Shown here piece by piece: positions 55,222 through 64,000 of a DNA stretch of 64,000 nucleotides. Position 1 is the stretch's first letter, and each line of letters opens with the position of its first letter. The notes beneath the pieces are model-generated. The model worked only from the letters and a program-made list of their open reading frames with translations. It did not search any database and was not told the DNA's origin. Made by a program: the position numbers and the translations under genes. The stretch lies in contig JBBDQS010000146.1 of NCBI GenBank assembly GCA_040905805.1, positions 1 through 64,000 of the forward strand, in the 5' to 3' direction. This stretch comes from Egibacteraceae bacterium (lineage in GTDB: Bacteria > Actinomycetota > Nitriliruptoria > Euzebyales > Egibacteraceae).

Positions 55222-55267
55222 GGTGGGTCGGGGCCGGGTGTCACAGGCGCCACGTATGGTGCCGTCA

Positions 55268-56233
55268 ATGGGTGGACACCACGAAGCCGAGCCGCTGAAC
55301 CCCGTCCAGCAACGCGTGCTCGACGAGCTCCTGGCCGTCACGCGGCCGCGCCCGCCGGGGGACCGCACGGTTGCTGACCGCTGTCGTGCGCAGCTGCTGG
55401 AGCGGACCGAGGAGGCGGCAGCGTTGGTGCCGGCGGGCGATCGGGGGCTGTACCTGAGCAAGGGACGGTTGGACGCGCTCGGGTGCGACGGACGCTACCT
55501 GGACCAGCAGGCGCACCCGTTCAGCTACTCGCCGGCGGTCCTGCGGGGCACGCTGGCCCACACGGGCATCGAGGTCGACACGGCGGGCGCACGGACGCGG
55601 ACGCCGCAGGAGGTGCTCGAGCAGGCGTGGCGCCGCCTGGCCACCGACGACCGCGCGGCCCGCCACGTGGCCGGCCTGCCACCGGCCGAGGCGGATGCGC
55701 TGCGCGCCGACGCCCTGCGCACCGTCATGGAGTTCCGCGACCAGTTCCCCCCGTTGCCATCGGCCTGGCATCCGCGCACCGAGCCCGCCTTGCGAACCCG
55801 TCTGCACGGCGGGCGCATCGTGGTGCTCGGCCGCCCGGACCTCATGATCGGCCGACCCACCCTCGACCGCCGCCGCCTGCTGATCATCGACCTGAAGACC
55901 GGGGCGCGCCACCCGCAGCGGCACCGCGCCGACGTCGCGCTCTACGCCCTGCTGGCCACCATCAAGTACGGGGTTGCGCCGTTCCGGGTGGCCACCTACT
56001 ACCTCGACGAGGGCGACTGGGACGCGCAGGACGTCGACGACGCGATGCTCGACGCCACGGTGGCTGACGTGGCCGCCAAGGTCGTGCGGGCCGCCTGGCT
56101 CACCCACGCCGACCCCCCTGAACGGTCCCTGCAACTGCTGCCGGGGCCCGCCTGCGGGTGGTGCGACCGGGCCGGGTCATGTCCCGCTCTGGTCGCCGCC
56201 GAGCAGCGGCCGACCGGTGTCCGTGCGGCGTGA
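55268..56233 (+). CDS. RecB-like PD-(D/E)XK nuclease-domain protein
   Basis: A 321-aa protein with the RecB/AddB C-terminal nuclease fold. Visible elements are GRPDLMIG...LLIIDLKTGARHP (D and K-T-G of the PD-(D/E)XK core), then ADVALYALLA. Two cysteine pairs near the end (CGWCDRAGSC) resemble the partial iron-sulfur site of AddB-type nucleases. Its role is unknown; DNA end processing is likely. A TATGGT box ends 7 nt before ATG 55268, so transcription may be leaderless. Confidence 0.75.
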   Translation: MGGHHEAEPLNPVQQRVLDELLAVTRPRPPGDRTVADRCRAQLLERTEEAAALVPAGDRGLYLSKGRLDALGCDGRYLDQQAHPFSYSPAVLRGTLAHTGIEVDTAGARTRTPQEVLEQAWRRLATDDRAARHVAGLPPAEADALRADALRTVMEFRDQFPPLPSAWHPRTEPALRTRLHGGRIVVLGRPDLMIGRPTLDRRRLLIIDLKTGARHPQRHRADVALYALLATIKYGVAPFRVATYYLDEGDWDAQDVDDAMLDATVADVAAKVVRAAWLTHADPPERSLQLLPGPACGWCDRAGSCPALVAAEQRPTGVRAA

Positions 56234-56280
56234 GTCGTCCGGCCAACCTAGACTTCCGCGAACGCGAGACTGGAGGACCA

Positions 56281-57087
56281 ATGGCGACCGCGGCGGCCTT
56301 CTTCGACCTCGACCGCACCCTCATGGCCGGGGCGAGCGCCTACTACGTGGGCAAGGCGTCCTACCGCGAGGGCCTGTACCCGCTTCCCCGGCTGGTGCGT
56401 GACGGGCTGCGCAGCGTGGCCTTCAAGCTCTTCGGCGCGTCCGACGAGAAGTCCGAGGCCCTGCGCGACCGCATCCTCTCGATGGTCGCCGGTCGGGACG
56501 CCGACACCGTCCGACGCATCGCCCCGGTCGTCGTCGAGGAGCTGGTGGCGCGCATCCGCCCGGAGGCCCAGGCACTGCTGGACATGCACGAGGAGGCCGG
56601 CCGGGACGTCTACATCATCTCGGCGAGCCCGGTGGAGATCGTCGGCGAGCTCGCGCGCGCCCTCGACGTGGCCGGGGGGCTCGGCACGGAGTCCGAGATC
56701 GTCGACGGCGTGTACACCGGCCGGCTGGCGGCACCGTTCTGCTACGGCGAGGGCAAGGCCGAGGTGGCGCGCAGGATCGTCGCCGACTGCGGCTACGACC
56801 TCGCCCAGTGCTACGCCTACGCCGACTCGGCCAGCGACCTGCCGATCCTGCAGCTCGTGGCGCACCCGGTCGCGGTCAACCCGGACCGGTCGCTCATGTC
56901 GATGGCGCACCGGCGTGGATGGCCCGTCGTCGAGTTCAACCGCCAGGCCAAGCAGGCCACCCGCCTGGCGACAGCGGGGACCGCCACGCTGGTCGCCGGC
57001 CTGGGCGGCTACGCCCTCGGACGTCGCCACGGCCGGCAGGCCGTGCGGCGCCTGCTGGACCGACCCCGCCGGGTGCGACGCCGCTGA
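56281..57087 (+). CDS. HAD-IB-family phosphatase (SerB-like)
   Basis: A 268-aa HAD hydrolase with motif I FFDLDRT (D9, D11), motif II ISASP and motif IV YADSASDLP. The short helical cap fits the HAD-IB group, which includes phosphoserine phosphatase and acyl-glycerol-phosphate phosphatases. The C-terminal hydrophobic helix (about 240-255) may anchor it to the membrane. GGAGG lies upstream of ATG 56281. The next gene, encoding a Fic-fold protein, starts with TGATG overlap. Confidence 0.85.
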   Translation: MATAAAFFDLDRTLMAGASAYYVGKASYREGLYPLPRLVRDGLRSVAFKLFGASDEKSEALRDRILSMVAGRDADTVRRIAPVVVEELVARIRPEAQALLDMHEEAGRDVYIISASPVEIVGELARALDVAGGLGTESEIVDGVYTGRLAAPFCYGEGKAEVARRIVADCGYDLAQCYAYADSASDLPILQLVAHPVAVNPDRSLMSMAHRRGWPVVEFNRQAKQATRLATAGTATLVAGLGGYALGRRHGRQAVRRLLDRPRRVRRR

Positions 57088-58217
57088 TGGCGGGACCGTC
57101 CCCCGACCGGGTCGGCGGCGGGGGCCATCTCGCCGCGCTGAGCGCCGATGTCGACGCCGTGGCGGCCCGGCTGGCGGCGGTGCCCGCGCCCGCGCGGCGC
57201 GCACAGGCCGCGGTGGCCCGCCGGGAGTCGGCCCGGCTGTCGGCGCGCCTTGACGCGAGCACGCTGACCGACGCCACGGCAACGGAGGTGGACCAGCGCC
57301 TGGCCAACGGGATGGCGCCCGTCGACGGGGCCGCGGACGGCGTCTCGCCCGCTGCCCGGCTGGTCGCGGGCTGGGCGCAGACCCTCAAGGTCGACGCGCT
57401 GGCCACACAGGAGGTGGCGGCGGTGGAGTACGCGAACCTGCTCGCGTGCTTCGACGCCGAGCCCGACCTCGCCGGCGTGCTCGCCGACCGGCCACGGGCG
57501 GTCCTGGCCGAGCTGCACACCCTGGTCTGCCGGGGCCTGGTCGACGGTGCGGTGGCGGGACGACCACGGCGCACCGAGCAAGCCGTCCACGACGGGGCAC
57601 AGGGTCGCGTCCTGTACCGCGCGGCCCCGCCCGGTCGCCTCGATGGCCTCCTCGACGGGCTCGCCGCCTGGCTCACCGGGCCTGCCGAGACCCAGCCGGC
57701 CGTGGTCGTGGCGGGGGTCGTGCACGGGCGCATCCTGGAGTGGCAACCGTTCGAGGCGGCGAACGGCCGGGTGGCACGCGCCGCGTCACGGCTGGTCCTG
57801 CGGGCCCGCGGCGTGGACCCCGAAGGCCTCGCGGTGGCGGAGCGGTTGGCGGCTGCCGACCCGCTGGCCTACCACCGCGAGGTGGCGGCGAGCATCCACC
57901 GAGGCGACCTCGGTCTCTGGCTGGAACGCGCCGCGGAGTCGGTGCTGGACGCCCTGGTCACAGCGGCCGAAGCGGTCGATCCCGGCGGGGCCCCCGACCC
58001 GCCGGTGCGCGCGACCGCGGTGGCGCACGGACTTGGACCTGGCGCCGCCATCACCCTGGCGGACTACGCCGAGGCCGCGGCGGTGCCCCGGGCGACGTGC
58101 CGGGAGGACCTGCGGGCACTCGTGGTGGCCGGCTGGATGGCACCCGAGCCAGGCACCCACGGCTTGCGCTACCGGCGGAGGGGACGCGTCGGCCGGGCGC
58201 CGGGGCGGCAGGGTTAG
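57087..58217 (+). CDS. Fic-fold protein with degenerate catalytic motif
   Basis: A 376-aa Fic-domain protein. The canonical H-P-F-x-[DE]-G-N-G-R-x2-R motif reads QPFEAANGRVAR (220-231): the catalytic His is Gln220, the flap acidic residue is Ala224 and the first Gly is Ala225. The inhibitory-helix motif S-x-R-I-E-G also drifts to SARLDA (52-57). Canonical AMP transfer is therefore unlikely. A winged-helix-like segment follows (about 325-370). It is translationally coupled to the HAD gene. It may be a scaffold or a non-canonical enzyme. Confidence 0.75.
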   Translation: MAGPSPDRVGGGGHLAALSADVDAVAARLAAVPAPARRAQAAVARRESARLSARLDASTLTDATATEVDQRLANGMAPVDGAADGVSPAARLVAGWAQTLKVDALATQEVAAVEYANLLACFDAEPDLAGVLADRPRAVLAELHTLVCRGLVDGAVAGRPRRTEQAVHDGAQGRVLYRAAPPGRLDGLLDGLAAWLTGPAETQPAVVVAGVVHGRILEWQPFEAANGRVARAASRLVLRARGVDPEGLAVAERLAAADPLAYHREVAASIHRGDLGLWLERAAESVLDALVTAAEAVDPGGAPDPPVRATAVAHGLGPGAAITLADYAEAAAVPRATCREDLRALVVAGWMAPEPGTHGLRYRRRGRVGRAPGRQG

Positions 58218-58260
58218 CCCAGCCGCCCGGTGGAAATGCGTGGGGGGAACCCGCTTCGGT

Positions 58261-58289
58261 TTGACTACCTCCTATAAGGGTAGGAGGAT
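58261..58289 (+). promoter_or_regulatory. Promoter with operator-like palindrome, for the small lipoprotein
   Basis: TTGACT (58261-58266) and GAGGAT (58284-58289) are 17 bp apart. An inverted repeat CCTCCTA/TAGGAGG (58268-58274/58281-58287) fills the spacer, an obvious repressor or activator site. About 95 nt of leader with small stems follow before GGAGG and ATG 58388. Confidence 0.55.
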
Positions 58290-58387
58290 AGGCGGTGCGG
58301 GCCCAGAGCCCGTCGGACCAACACGGGCGCAGTGTCCGTGCAAGCGCGCGAAATCGCGAGATCCGCACAACGTGGAGGACCTCACAC

Positions 58388-58588
58388 ATGATGAAGCTTC
58401 GCAAGAACCTGTTGATCGCCATGATCGCCGGCCTGCTGGCCTTCGCGGGCGTGGCCTGCGACGACACCACCGACGATCCCGCTGAGGACAACGGCGTCAC
58501 CGACCCGGTCGAGGAGGACGACGCGGGCCTCGAAGAGGACCCGCTCGAGGAAGACCCGGTCGACGAAGAGGAAGAGCCCGCCGAGTAG
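58388..58588 (+). CDS. Small highly acidic lipoprotein
   Basis: A 66-aa lipoprotein. The signal (MMKLRKNLLIAMIAGLLAFAGVAC) ends in a lipobox with C24. Almost all remaining residues are Asp, Glu and Pro (DDTTDDPAEDN..., ending EEEEPAE), so it is strongly negatively charged. I do not know its function; it could be structural or bind cations. It has its own regulated promoter and a strong terminator, which suggests a highly expressed single-gene unit. Confidence 0.75.
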   Translation: MMKLRKNLLIAMIAGLLAFAGVACDDTTDDPAEDNGVTDPVEEDDAGLEEDPLEEDPVDEEEEPAE

Positions 58589-58604
58589 TCGGGTCTCCTG
58601 AGGG

Positions 58605-58638
58605 AAGGGGCCGCACCGGATTCCGGTGCGGCCCCTTT
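58605..58638 (+). terminator. Intrinsic terminator after the lipoprotein gene
   Basis: A perfect 15-bp GC-rich stem (58605-58619 with 58623-58637), a 3-nt loop and a T-run (58636-58638) follow the stop by 16 bp. It is also placed so as to end pncB transcription from the other strand. Confidence 0.85.
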
Positions 58639-58679
58639 CGCATGGCGGCCCCGTCCATTCTGCGCGCACATGAGTGCGG

Positions 58680-60002
58680 TCAGCGCCCACCTCCGCCCAG
58701 CCGATCGACCAGGCGTTCGCGCAGCACCTCCAGCCGCGGGCTGCGCCGCACCGACCAGGTCCCCGCGACCACCTTCGGACGAATTTCGGCGACCGCGGCA
58801 CGGGAGCGATCCCGCAGCGCGGCGATGGGCACCGGCCCCTGTTCGCGGCGCCCGTCGCGCATGGCGGGCACCAGCAGCGGCGTGCCTTCCAGGTCCTCGT
58901 CTGCTAGGCCGATGACGTCTCCCGCCTCCGCGCGCCAGACCTGCTTGCAGCCCGGGCTGGTGGTCTTCTCCGGGCTGGCACTGACCTTGAGGACCGGCTC
59001 ACCGGCGACGTCGGCCAGCTTGTACACCCCGCCGAACGTCGGGTCGTGGCGGGCGGTGAGCAGGGCGGTGCCCACCCCGTAGCCGTCGATCGGCGCGCCC
59101 TCCTCCTCCAGGGCCGCGATGCGGGGCGCGTCGAGGTCACCCGAGGCCAGGATCCGCACGTCGGGAAAGCCCGCCTGGTCCAGCAGACGGCGAGCCTCGC
59201 GGGCCAGCAGGGCGAGGTCGCCCGAGTCCAGGCGCACCCCGCTGAGCGCATGCCCGCGGGCGGCGAGCTCGCCGGCAACGGTGATCGCGTTGGGCAAACC
59301 CTGGGCCAGGGTGTCGTAGGTGTCGACGAGCAGGACGCAGCTGTCGGGGAAGGACCGGGCGTAGGCGCGGAACGCCTCCAGCTCGCGGTCGTAGGCCATC
59401 ACCCACGAATGCGCCATGGTGCCCGACAACGGCACGCCGAAGCGCCGGCCGGCCTCCACGTTGCTCGTGGCGGTGGCGCCACCGATCAGCGCCGCACGCG
59501 CCCCGGTGATGGCCCCGTCGGGACCGTGGGCCCGTCGCGCCCCGAACTCCAGCACGCCCTTGCCGCGCGCCGCGGTGGCGATCTGTGCCGCGTTGCTCGC
59601 CACCAGGGACGCGTAGCAGATGCGGTTGAGCAGGGCCGTCTCGACGAGCTGGGCCTGCGCCAGGGGCGCGGTGACCCGCAGGATCGGCTCGTCGCCGAAC
59701 ACCGGTAGGCCCTCGGGCACCGCCCACACGTCCCCGGTGAACCGCAGCGCGGCGAGCCGGTCCAGGAAGTCCACGGTGAACAGGTCGAGCGTGTCGAGGA
59801 AGCGCAGGTCCTCCTCGCTGAAGGCCAGGGTCTCCAGGTAGTCGAGCACGGGGTCGAGACCCGCCGCCACGACCACGTCGACCCCTGCCGGCCGTGTGCG
59901 GAAGAACAGGTCGAAGGTCACCGGCTGGTCGGCGCGGCCGTCGGCGTGGTAGCCGGCCATCATCGTCAGCTCGTACAGGTCGGTGAAGAGCGCGTCCGAC
60001 AC
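58680..60002 (-). CDS. pncB: Nicotinate phosphoribosyltransferase
   Basis: A 440-aa enzyme that joins nicotinate and PRPP to nicotinate mononucleotide, the NAD-salvage entry step. The opening LFTDLYELTMMAGY, the central GARRAHGPDGA and the PRPP-binding GVRLDSGDLALL are family features. It is downstream of and coupled in the same operon to the NrtR-type regulator (21 bp). This gene arrangement supports the assignment strongly. Confidence 0.93.
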   Translation of the reverse strand: MSDALFTDLYELTMMAGYHADGRADQPVTFDLFFRTRPAGVDVVVAAGLDPVLDYLETLAFSEEDLRFLDTLDLFTVDFLDRLAALRFTGDVWAVPEGLPVFGDEPILRVTAPLAQAQLVETALLNRICYASLVASNAAQIATAARGKGVLEFGARRAHGPDGAITGARAALIGGATATSNVEAGRRFGVPLSGTMAHSWVMAYDRELEAFRAYARSFPDSCVLLVDTYDTLAQGLPNAITVAGELAARGHALSGVRLDSGDLALLAREARRLLDQAGFPDVRILASGDLDAPRIAALEEEGAPIDGYGVGTALLTARHDPTFGGVYKLADVAGEPVLKVSASPEKTTSPGCKQVWRAEAGDVIGLADEDLEGTPLLVPAMRDGRREQGPVPIAALRDRSRAAVAEIRPKVVAGTWSVRRSPRLEVLRERLVDRLGGGGR

Positions 60003-60023
60003 GGGGGCCTTTCCGGGAGGGTC

Positions 60024-60707
60024 CTACACGGTGATGACGCCGTCGAGCAGCTCCAGCCCCGGTCGGGCGAAGCGGTACAGCTGGGCGGGGCGGTGCGGGC
60101 CGCGGCGCTGCCTGCCGGTCTCGGTGAGCATCCCCAGCGCCAGCACCCTCTTGCGGAAGTTGCGCTTGTCGATCGCTCGGCCGAGCACTGCCTCGTAGAC
60201 CGCCTGCAGCTCGGTGAGCGTGAACTCCGCGTCGAGCAGACCGTAGGCGACCGTGGAGTAGGAGAGCTTTCCCTGGAGCCGCTCGACGGCCGATGCCAGG
60301 ATCCTCGCGTGGTCGAACGCCAGCGCCGGCGGGTCCTGCGCGGGCATCCAGCGGGCATCGCCCCCGCCCCCCGCCGGTGCGTCCGGGTCGGCGCGGGGCA
60401 GCAGCGCGAGGTAGGTGACGCTCACGATCCTCCCGCGCGGGTCGCGGTGGGGCTGCCCGAACGTCGCGAGCTGCTCGAGGTGGCCGACGTCGCGCACGCC
60501 CGCGCCGGCCAACGCGGTGCGGGCAGCCGCCTCGAGGTCATCCTCGGGGCTGATGACCTGCCCTGGCAGGGCCCACGACCCGGGGAACGGCGAGCGCTGG
60601 CGACGGGTGGTCAGGAACCGCAGCCGGGTGGGGTCGGCCGCGTCGGTGCCCAGGGCGAGCGCCACCACGTCGGTCGCGATCGCCACCGCTGCGGCATGCT
60701 CGGTCAC
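60024..60707 (-). CDS. nrtR: NrtR-type Nudix-winged helix NAD regulator
   Basis: A 227-aa protein: a Nudix domain (about 10-150) plus a C-terminal winged helix (about 150-225) as in NrtR. The Nudix box is degenerate: the REx2EE helix is replaced by the non-catalytic RTALAGAG, so ADP-ribose would be sensed, not hydrolysed. In known systems it represses NAD synthesis genes. The start is GTG 60707, overlapping the helicase stop (GTGA). It lies directly before pncB, a likely regulated target. Confidence 0.88.
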   Translation of the reverse strand: MTEHAAAVAIATDVVALALGTDAADPTRLRFLTTRRQRSPFPGSWALPGQVISPEDDLEAAARTALAGAGVRDVGHLEQLATFGQPHRDPRGRIVSVTYLALLPRADPDAPAGGGGDARWMPAQDPPALAFDHARILASAVERLQGKLSYSTVAYGLLDAEFTLTELQAVYEAVLGRAIDKRNFRKRVLALGMLTETGRQRRGPHRPAQLYRFARPGLELLDGVITV

Positions 60708-62716
60708 GGGGACTCCCGCACGACACGCAGGAGCTCGTCACCGTAGCGGCGGACCTTGGCGGGGCCGAGCCCGTGGACGCCGAGCAGCTCCTCGGCGGTC
60801 GCCGGCCGGCGGGTCGCCAGCGCATCCAGGGTGCGGTCGCTGAACACGACGAAGGCGGGCTGGCCGTCGCGTTGGGCCCGCTGGCGTCGCCACTCGCGGA
60901 GCGCGGCGGCGAGGGGGTCGTGGGGGCCCACCGCCTGCGCCCCCCGCGCGGGCTTCGCCGGCGGCGCGGCCCTGCTCGGGGCGCCGGGCCCGAGGTCGTA
61001 GAGGAAGCGCGAGGGCCGGCGGGTCATCGGCTTGCCCGCGTAGCCCGGTCGCGACCGCGCCCACGACAGCCACAGGTGGCGTCGGGCCCGGGTCGCGCCC
61101 ACGTACAGCAGACGGCGCTCCTCGGCGATCGCCACGTCGTCGTCGCGGGCGTGGGAGATCGGCATCATCCCCTCCTCCAGCGCAACGAGGAACACCGCGT
61201 CGAACTCCAGGCCCTTGGCCTTGTGCATGGTCAGCAGGGTGACGGCCCCGTCCGGTGTCGCCGTCTCCTGGCCGCGCGCCGCCCGGTCGTCGAGGTCGCT
61301 GACGATCTCCTCGTAGGTGACGTCGGGCCGGGCCTGCACGGCCAGCGCGGCGATCTCCAGGAGGGCCACCAGGTTGCGCCAGCGCTCTCGGGCGGCCTCC
61401 CCGGTCGGCTCCTGGCGAGGGTTGAACGACAGCCGGTCACGCAGGACCCGTTCGACCGCTCGGTCGGCCCGGGGGGGCGCGGCGGGCGCGGCCCCGCCGG
61501 CGGGAGGCGGTGCGGGCGGGGGAGCGCGGCCGGCGCCGTCGCGGAGCGCCCCGAGTGCCTGGCGGATCTCGGGGCGTCCGAAGAACCCCGTCTCCCCGCG
61601 GACCACGTGGGGGATCCCGGCGTCGGCCAGCGCCGCCTCGAAGGTCTCGGACTGGCTGTTCACGCGGTAGCAGATCGCGATCTCCCCGGGTGGGGTGCCC
61701 TCGGCGAGCAGGCGGGTGATCGCCGTGACGACCGCGGCGACCTCCTCCTCGGCGTCCGCGCACTCGGTGAAGACCGGGGCGGGGCCTGCGGGCAGACGCG
61801 TGGTGAGCGGCGCACGCCGTCCATCCCGCTTGCGGGGCAGCAACCCGTTGGCCAGGGCCAGGACCTCGGGTGTGGAGCGGTAGCTCTCGGTCAGGGTGAC
61901 CAGCCGGGCGTGCGGGAAGTGGTCGCGGAATCCCGTGAGGTAGGCCGAGGTGGCGCCGGTGAAGCTGTAGATGGTCTGGTCGTCGTCGCCGACCACGCAG
62001 AGGTCGTCGGCCTCGCCGAGCCAGGCGTGCAGCAGGGCCCACTGGGCGGGGTTGACGTCCTGGAACTCATCGACCGTGAGGTAGCGGTAGCGCCCGCGCA
62101 CCTGCGCGGCGACGTCGGCGTCCTCGGTGATCAGCCGGGTCGTCAGCAGGAGCATGTCCTCGTAGTCGATGAGGTTGCCCCGGGTCTTGGCGGCTTCGTA
62201 GGCGGTGTAGATCTCCGCCAGGTCGTCGACGGGCAACGGGCCGTCGCGGTCGGCGGCCCGCGAGGCGAAGTCGTCGGGGGCGATGCGTCGGGCCTTGGCC
62301 CACTCGATCTCGGCGGCGAGGTCGCGGGCCTCGACGCGCGCCCGCCGCGCGGTGGGGACAAGCAGCCGGACCTTGTGTGGCAGGACCTCCGGCAGCGGCG
62401 CCCCCGCGCCGAACCGCGGCCAGAAATAGCGCAGCTGCGCCCACGCCGCCGCGTGGAAGGTGGCGGCGCGCACCGGGGCGGGCAGCCCCAGGCCGCGCAG
62501 ACGCTCAGCCAGCTCGGTGGCCGCCCGTTCGGTGAACGTGACGGCCAGGATCTGGTCGGGACGCGCGACCCCCGAGGCCACCTGGTTGGCGATGCGGTGG
62601 GTGATCGTGCGCGTCTTGCCCGACCCGGCGCCGGCGAGGATGCACACCGGGCCGCGCACGACCTCGGCCGCGTCGCGCTGTGCCGGGTTCAACCCGTCGA
62701 GCAGGGGATCAGCCAT
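60704..62716 (-). CDS. uvrD2: UvrD2-like DNA helicase with HRDC domain
   Basis: A 670-aa SF1A helicase. Visible motifs are AGAGSGKT (28-35), DEFQDVN, GDDDQTIYSF, and the C-terminal TMHKAKGLEFD and VGATRARRHL. The last 70 residues are an HRDC domain (ELLGVHGLGPAKVRRYG). This arrangement is that of mycobacterial UvrD2. It unwinds DNA during repair. It heads the uvrD2-nrtR-pncB transcription unit, an unusual pairing. Confidence 0.92.
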   Translation of the reverse strand: MADPLLDGLNPAQRDAAEVVRGPVCILAGAGSGKTRTITHRIANQVASGVARPDQILAVTFTERAATELAERLRGLGLPAPVRAATFHAAAWAQLRYFWPRFGAGAPLPEVLPHKVRLLVPTARRARVEARDLAAEIEWAKARRIAPDDFASRAADRDGPLPVDDLAEIYTAYEAAKTRGNLIDYEDMLLLTTRLITEDADVAAQVRGRYRYLTVDEFQDVNPAQWALLHAWLGEADDLCVVGDDDQTIYSFTGATSAYLTGFRDHFPHARLVTLTESYRSTPEVLALANGLLPRKRDGRRAPLTTRLPAGPAPVFTECADAEEEVAAVVTAITRLLAEGTPPGEIAICYRVNSQSETFEAALADAGIPHVVRGETGFFGRPEIRQALGALRDGAGRAPPPAPPPAGGAAPAAPPRADRAVERVLRDRLSFNPRQEPTGEAARERWRNLVALLEIAALAVQARPDVTYEEIVSDLDDRAARGQETATPDGAVTLLTMHKAKGLEFDAVFLVALEEGMMPISHARDDDVAIAEERRLLYVGATRARRHLWLSWARSRPGYAGKPMTRRPSRFLYDLGPGAPSRAAPPAKPARGAQAVGPHDPLAAALREWRRQRAQRDGQPAFVVFSDRTLDALATRRPATAEELLGVHGLGPAKVRRYGDELLRVVRESP

Positions 62717-62843
62717 CGCCGCCGAGCGTAGCGAAGCCGTGGGACACGCCGCGACCGCGCGGGCCGGCCCTGGGGACGGGGTGGTGGGCGATTTCCTCGG
62801 CGGCGGATCGGGAACCGGCCGCCCCTACCTGCGCTGGAAAGCC

Positions 62844-62882
62844 GTGTAGCCCTGGCCGCGGGATCCGCGGCCAGGGCTACAC
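62844..62882 (-). terminator. Perfect 18-bp terminator hairpin after the SLH gene
   Basis: Arms 62844-62861 and 62865-62882 pair perfectly over 18 bp with a 3-nt loop, and the minus strand continues with CTTT. It follows the SLH gene stop (62930) and precedes uvrD2, so it insulates the two. Confidence 0.75.
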
Positions 62883-62929
62883 CGGTGCCACCGTGCTACT
62901 GCCCCGCGTCGGTCAGCGGGAGCAGGGCC

Positions 62930-64000
<1,071 letters not shown>

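Overview
The window is very GC-rich with GTG/TTG starts, many 4-bp translational overlaps (GTGA/ATGA), Ku plus a three-domain LigD, a DUF2017-clpS pair, a UvrD2-like helicase with HRDC, an NrtR-pncB pair, an LpdA-type quinone reductase and an SLH/fibronectin surface protein. Together these point to a free-living, aerobic, deep-branching actinobacterium (Nitriliruptoria/Euzebya/Acidimicrobiia-like). This is inference from gene content; no rRNA or tRNA gene was seen.

Layout. 0.2-8 kb: membrane diguanylate cyclase, giant NAD-dependent glutamate dehydrogenase, vapBC. 8-14 kb: sdhCAB on the minus strand, divergent from a methylmalonyl-CoA-mutase-type large subunit, then a perfect bidirectional terminator and a HAD phosphatase. 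14-24.5 kb: M15-type peptidase with a split frame, TipA-like MerR regulator, FAD oxidase-FGGY kinase pair, a coupled three-gene envelope operon (GNAT, DUF418, LPG-synthase-like), lpdA, and an SRPBCC-ArsR module. 24.5-37.3 kb: an accessory, partly decayed zone with integrase remains, an MFS exporter unit, a LuxR/AAA regulator, a frameshifted methyltransferase, several pseudogenes, an intact ArsR-SRPBCC-YciI operon, sortase with a 5'-truncated ice-binding-like gene, and a frameshifted nucleotidyltransferase. 37.3-49 kb: biotin carboxylase/BCCP, cupredoxin lipoprotein, an uncharacterised multi-spanning membrane protein with an internal motif duplication, a parA-zinc ribbon-IMPase operon, cupin, Bax-inhibitor-like protein, DEAD helicase and DUF885 protein. 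49-64 kb: TetR with its operator, DUF2017-clpS, ligD/ku, fxsA, RecB-like nuclease, HAD, degenerate Fic protein, small acidic lipoprotein, uvrD2-nrtR-pncB and an SLH protein cut by the window edge.

How the genes work together. The carboxylase alpha subunit, the mutase subunit and succinate dehydrogenase fit the propionyl-CoA to succinyl-CoA to fumarate route, though they are not one operon and neither the carboxyltransferase nor the B12-binding subunit is here. Ku and LigD form a complete NHEJ module. NrtR and PncB form a NAD-salvage control pair.

Most intriguing are the membrane protein at 39.9-41.7 kb, with two identically spaced His/Asp motifs 76 residues apart and a cupredoxin gene next to it, and the Fic-fold protein that has lost its catalytic histidine. 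Several one-base frame breaks sit in short C/G runs. Some look like true gene decay, others could be assembly errors.
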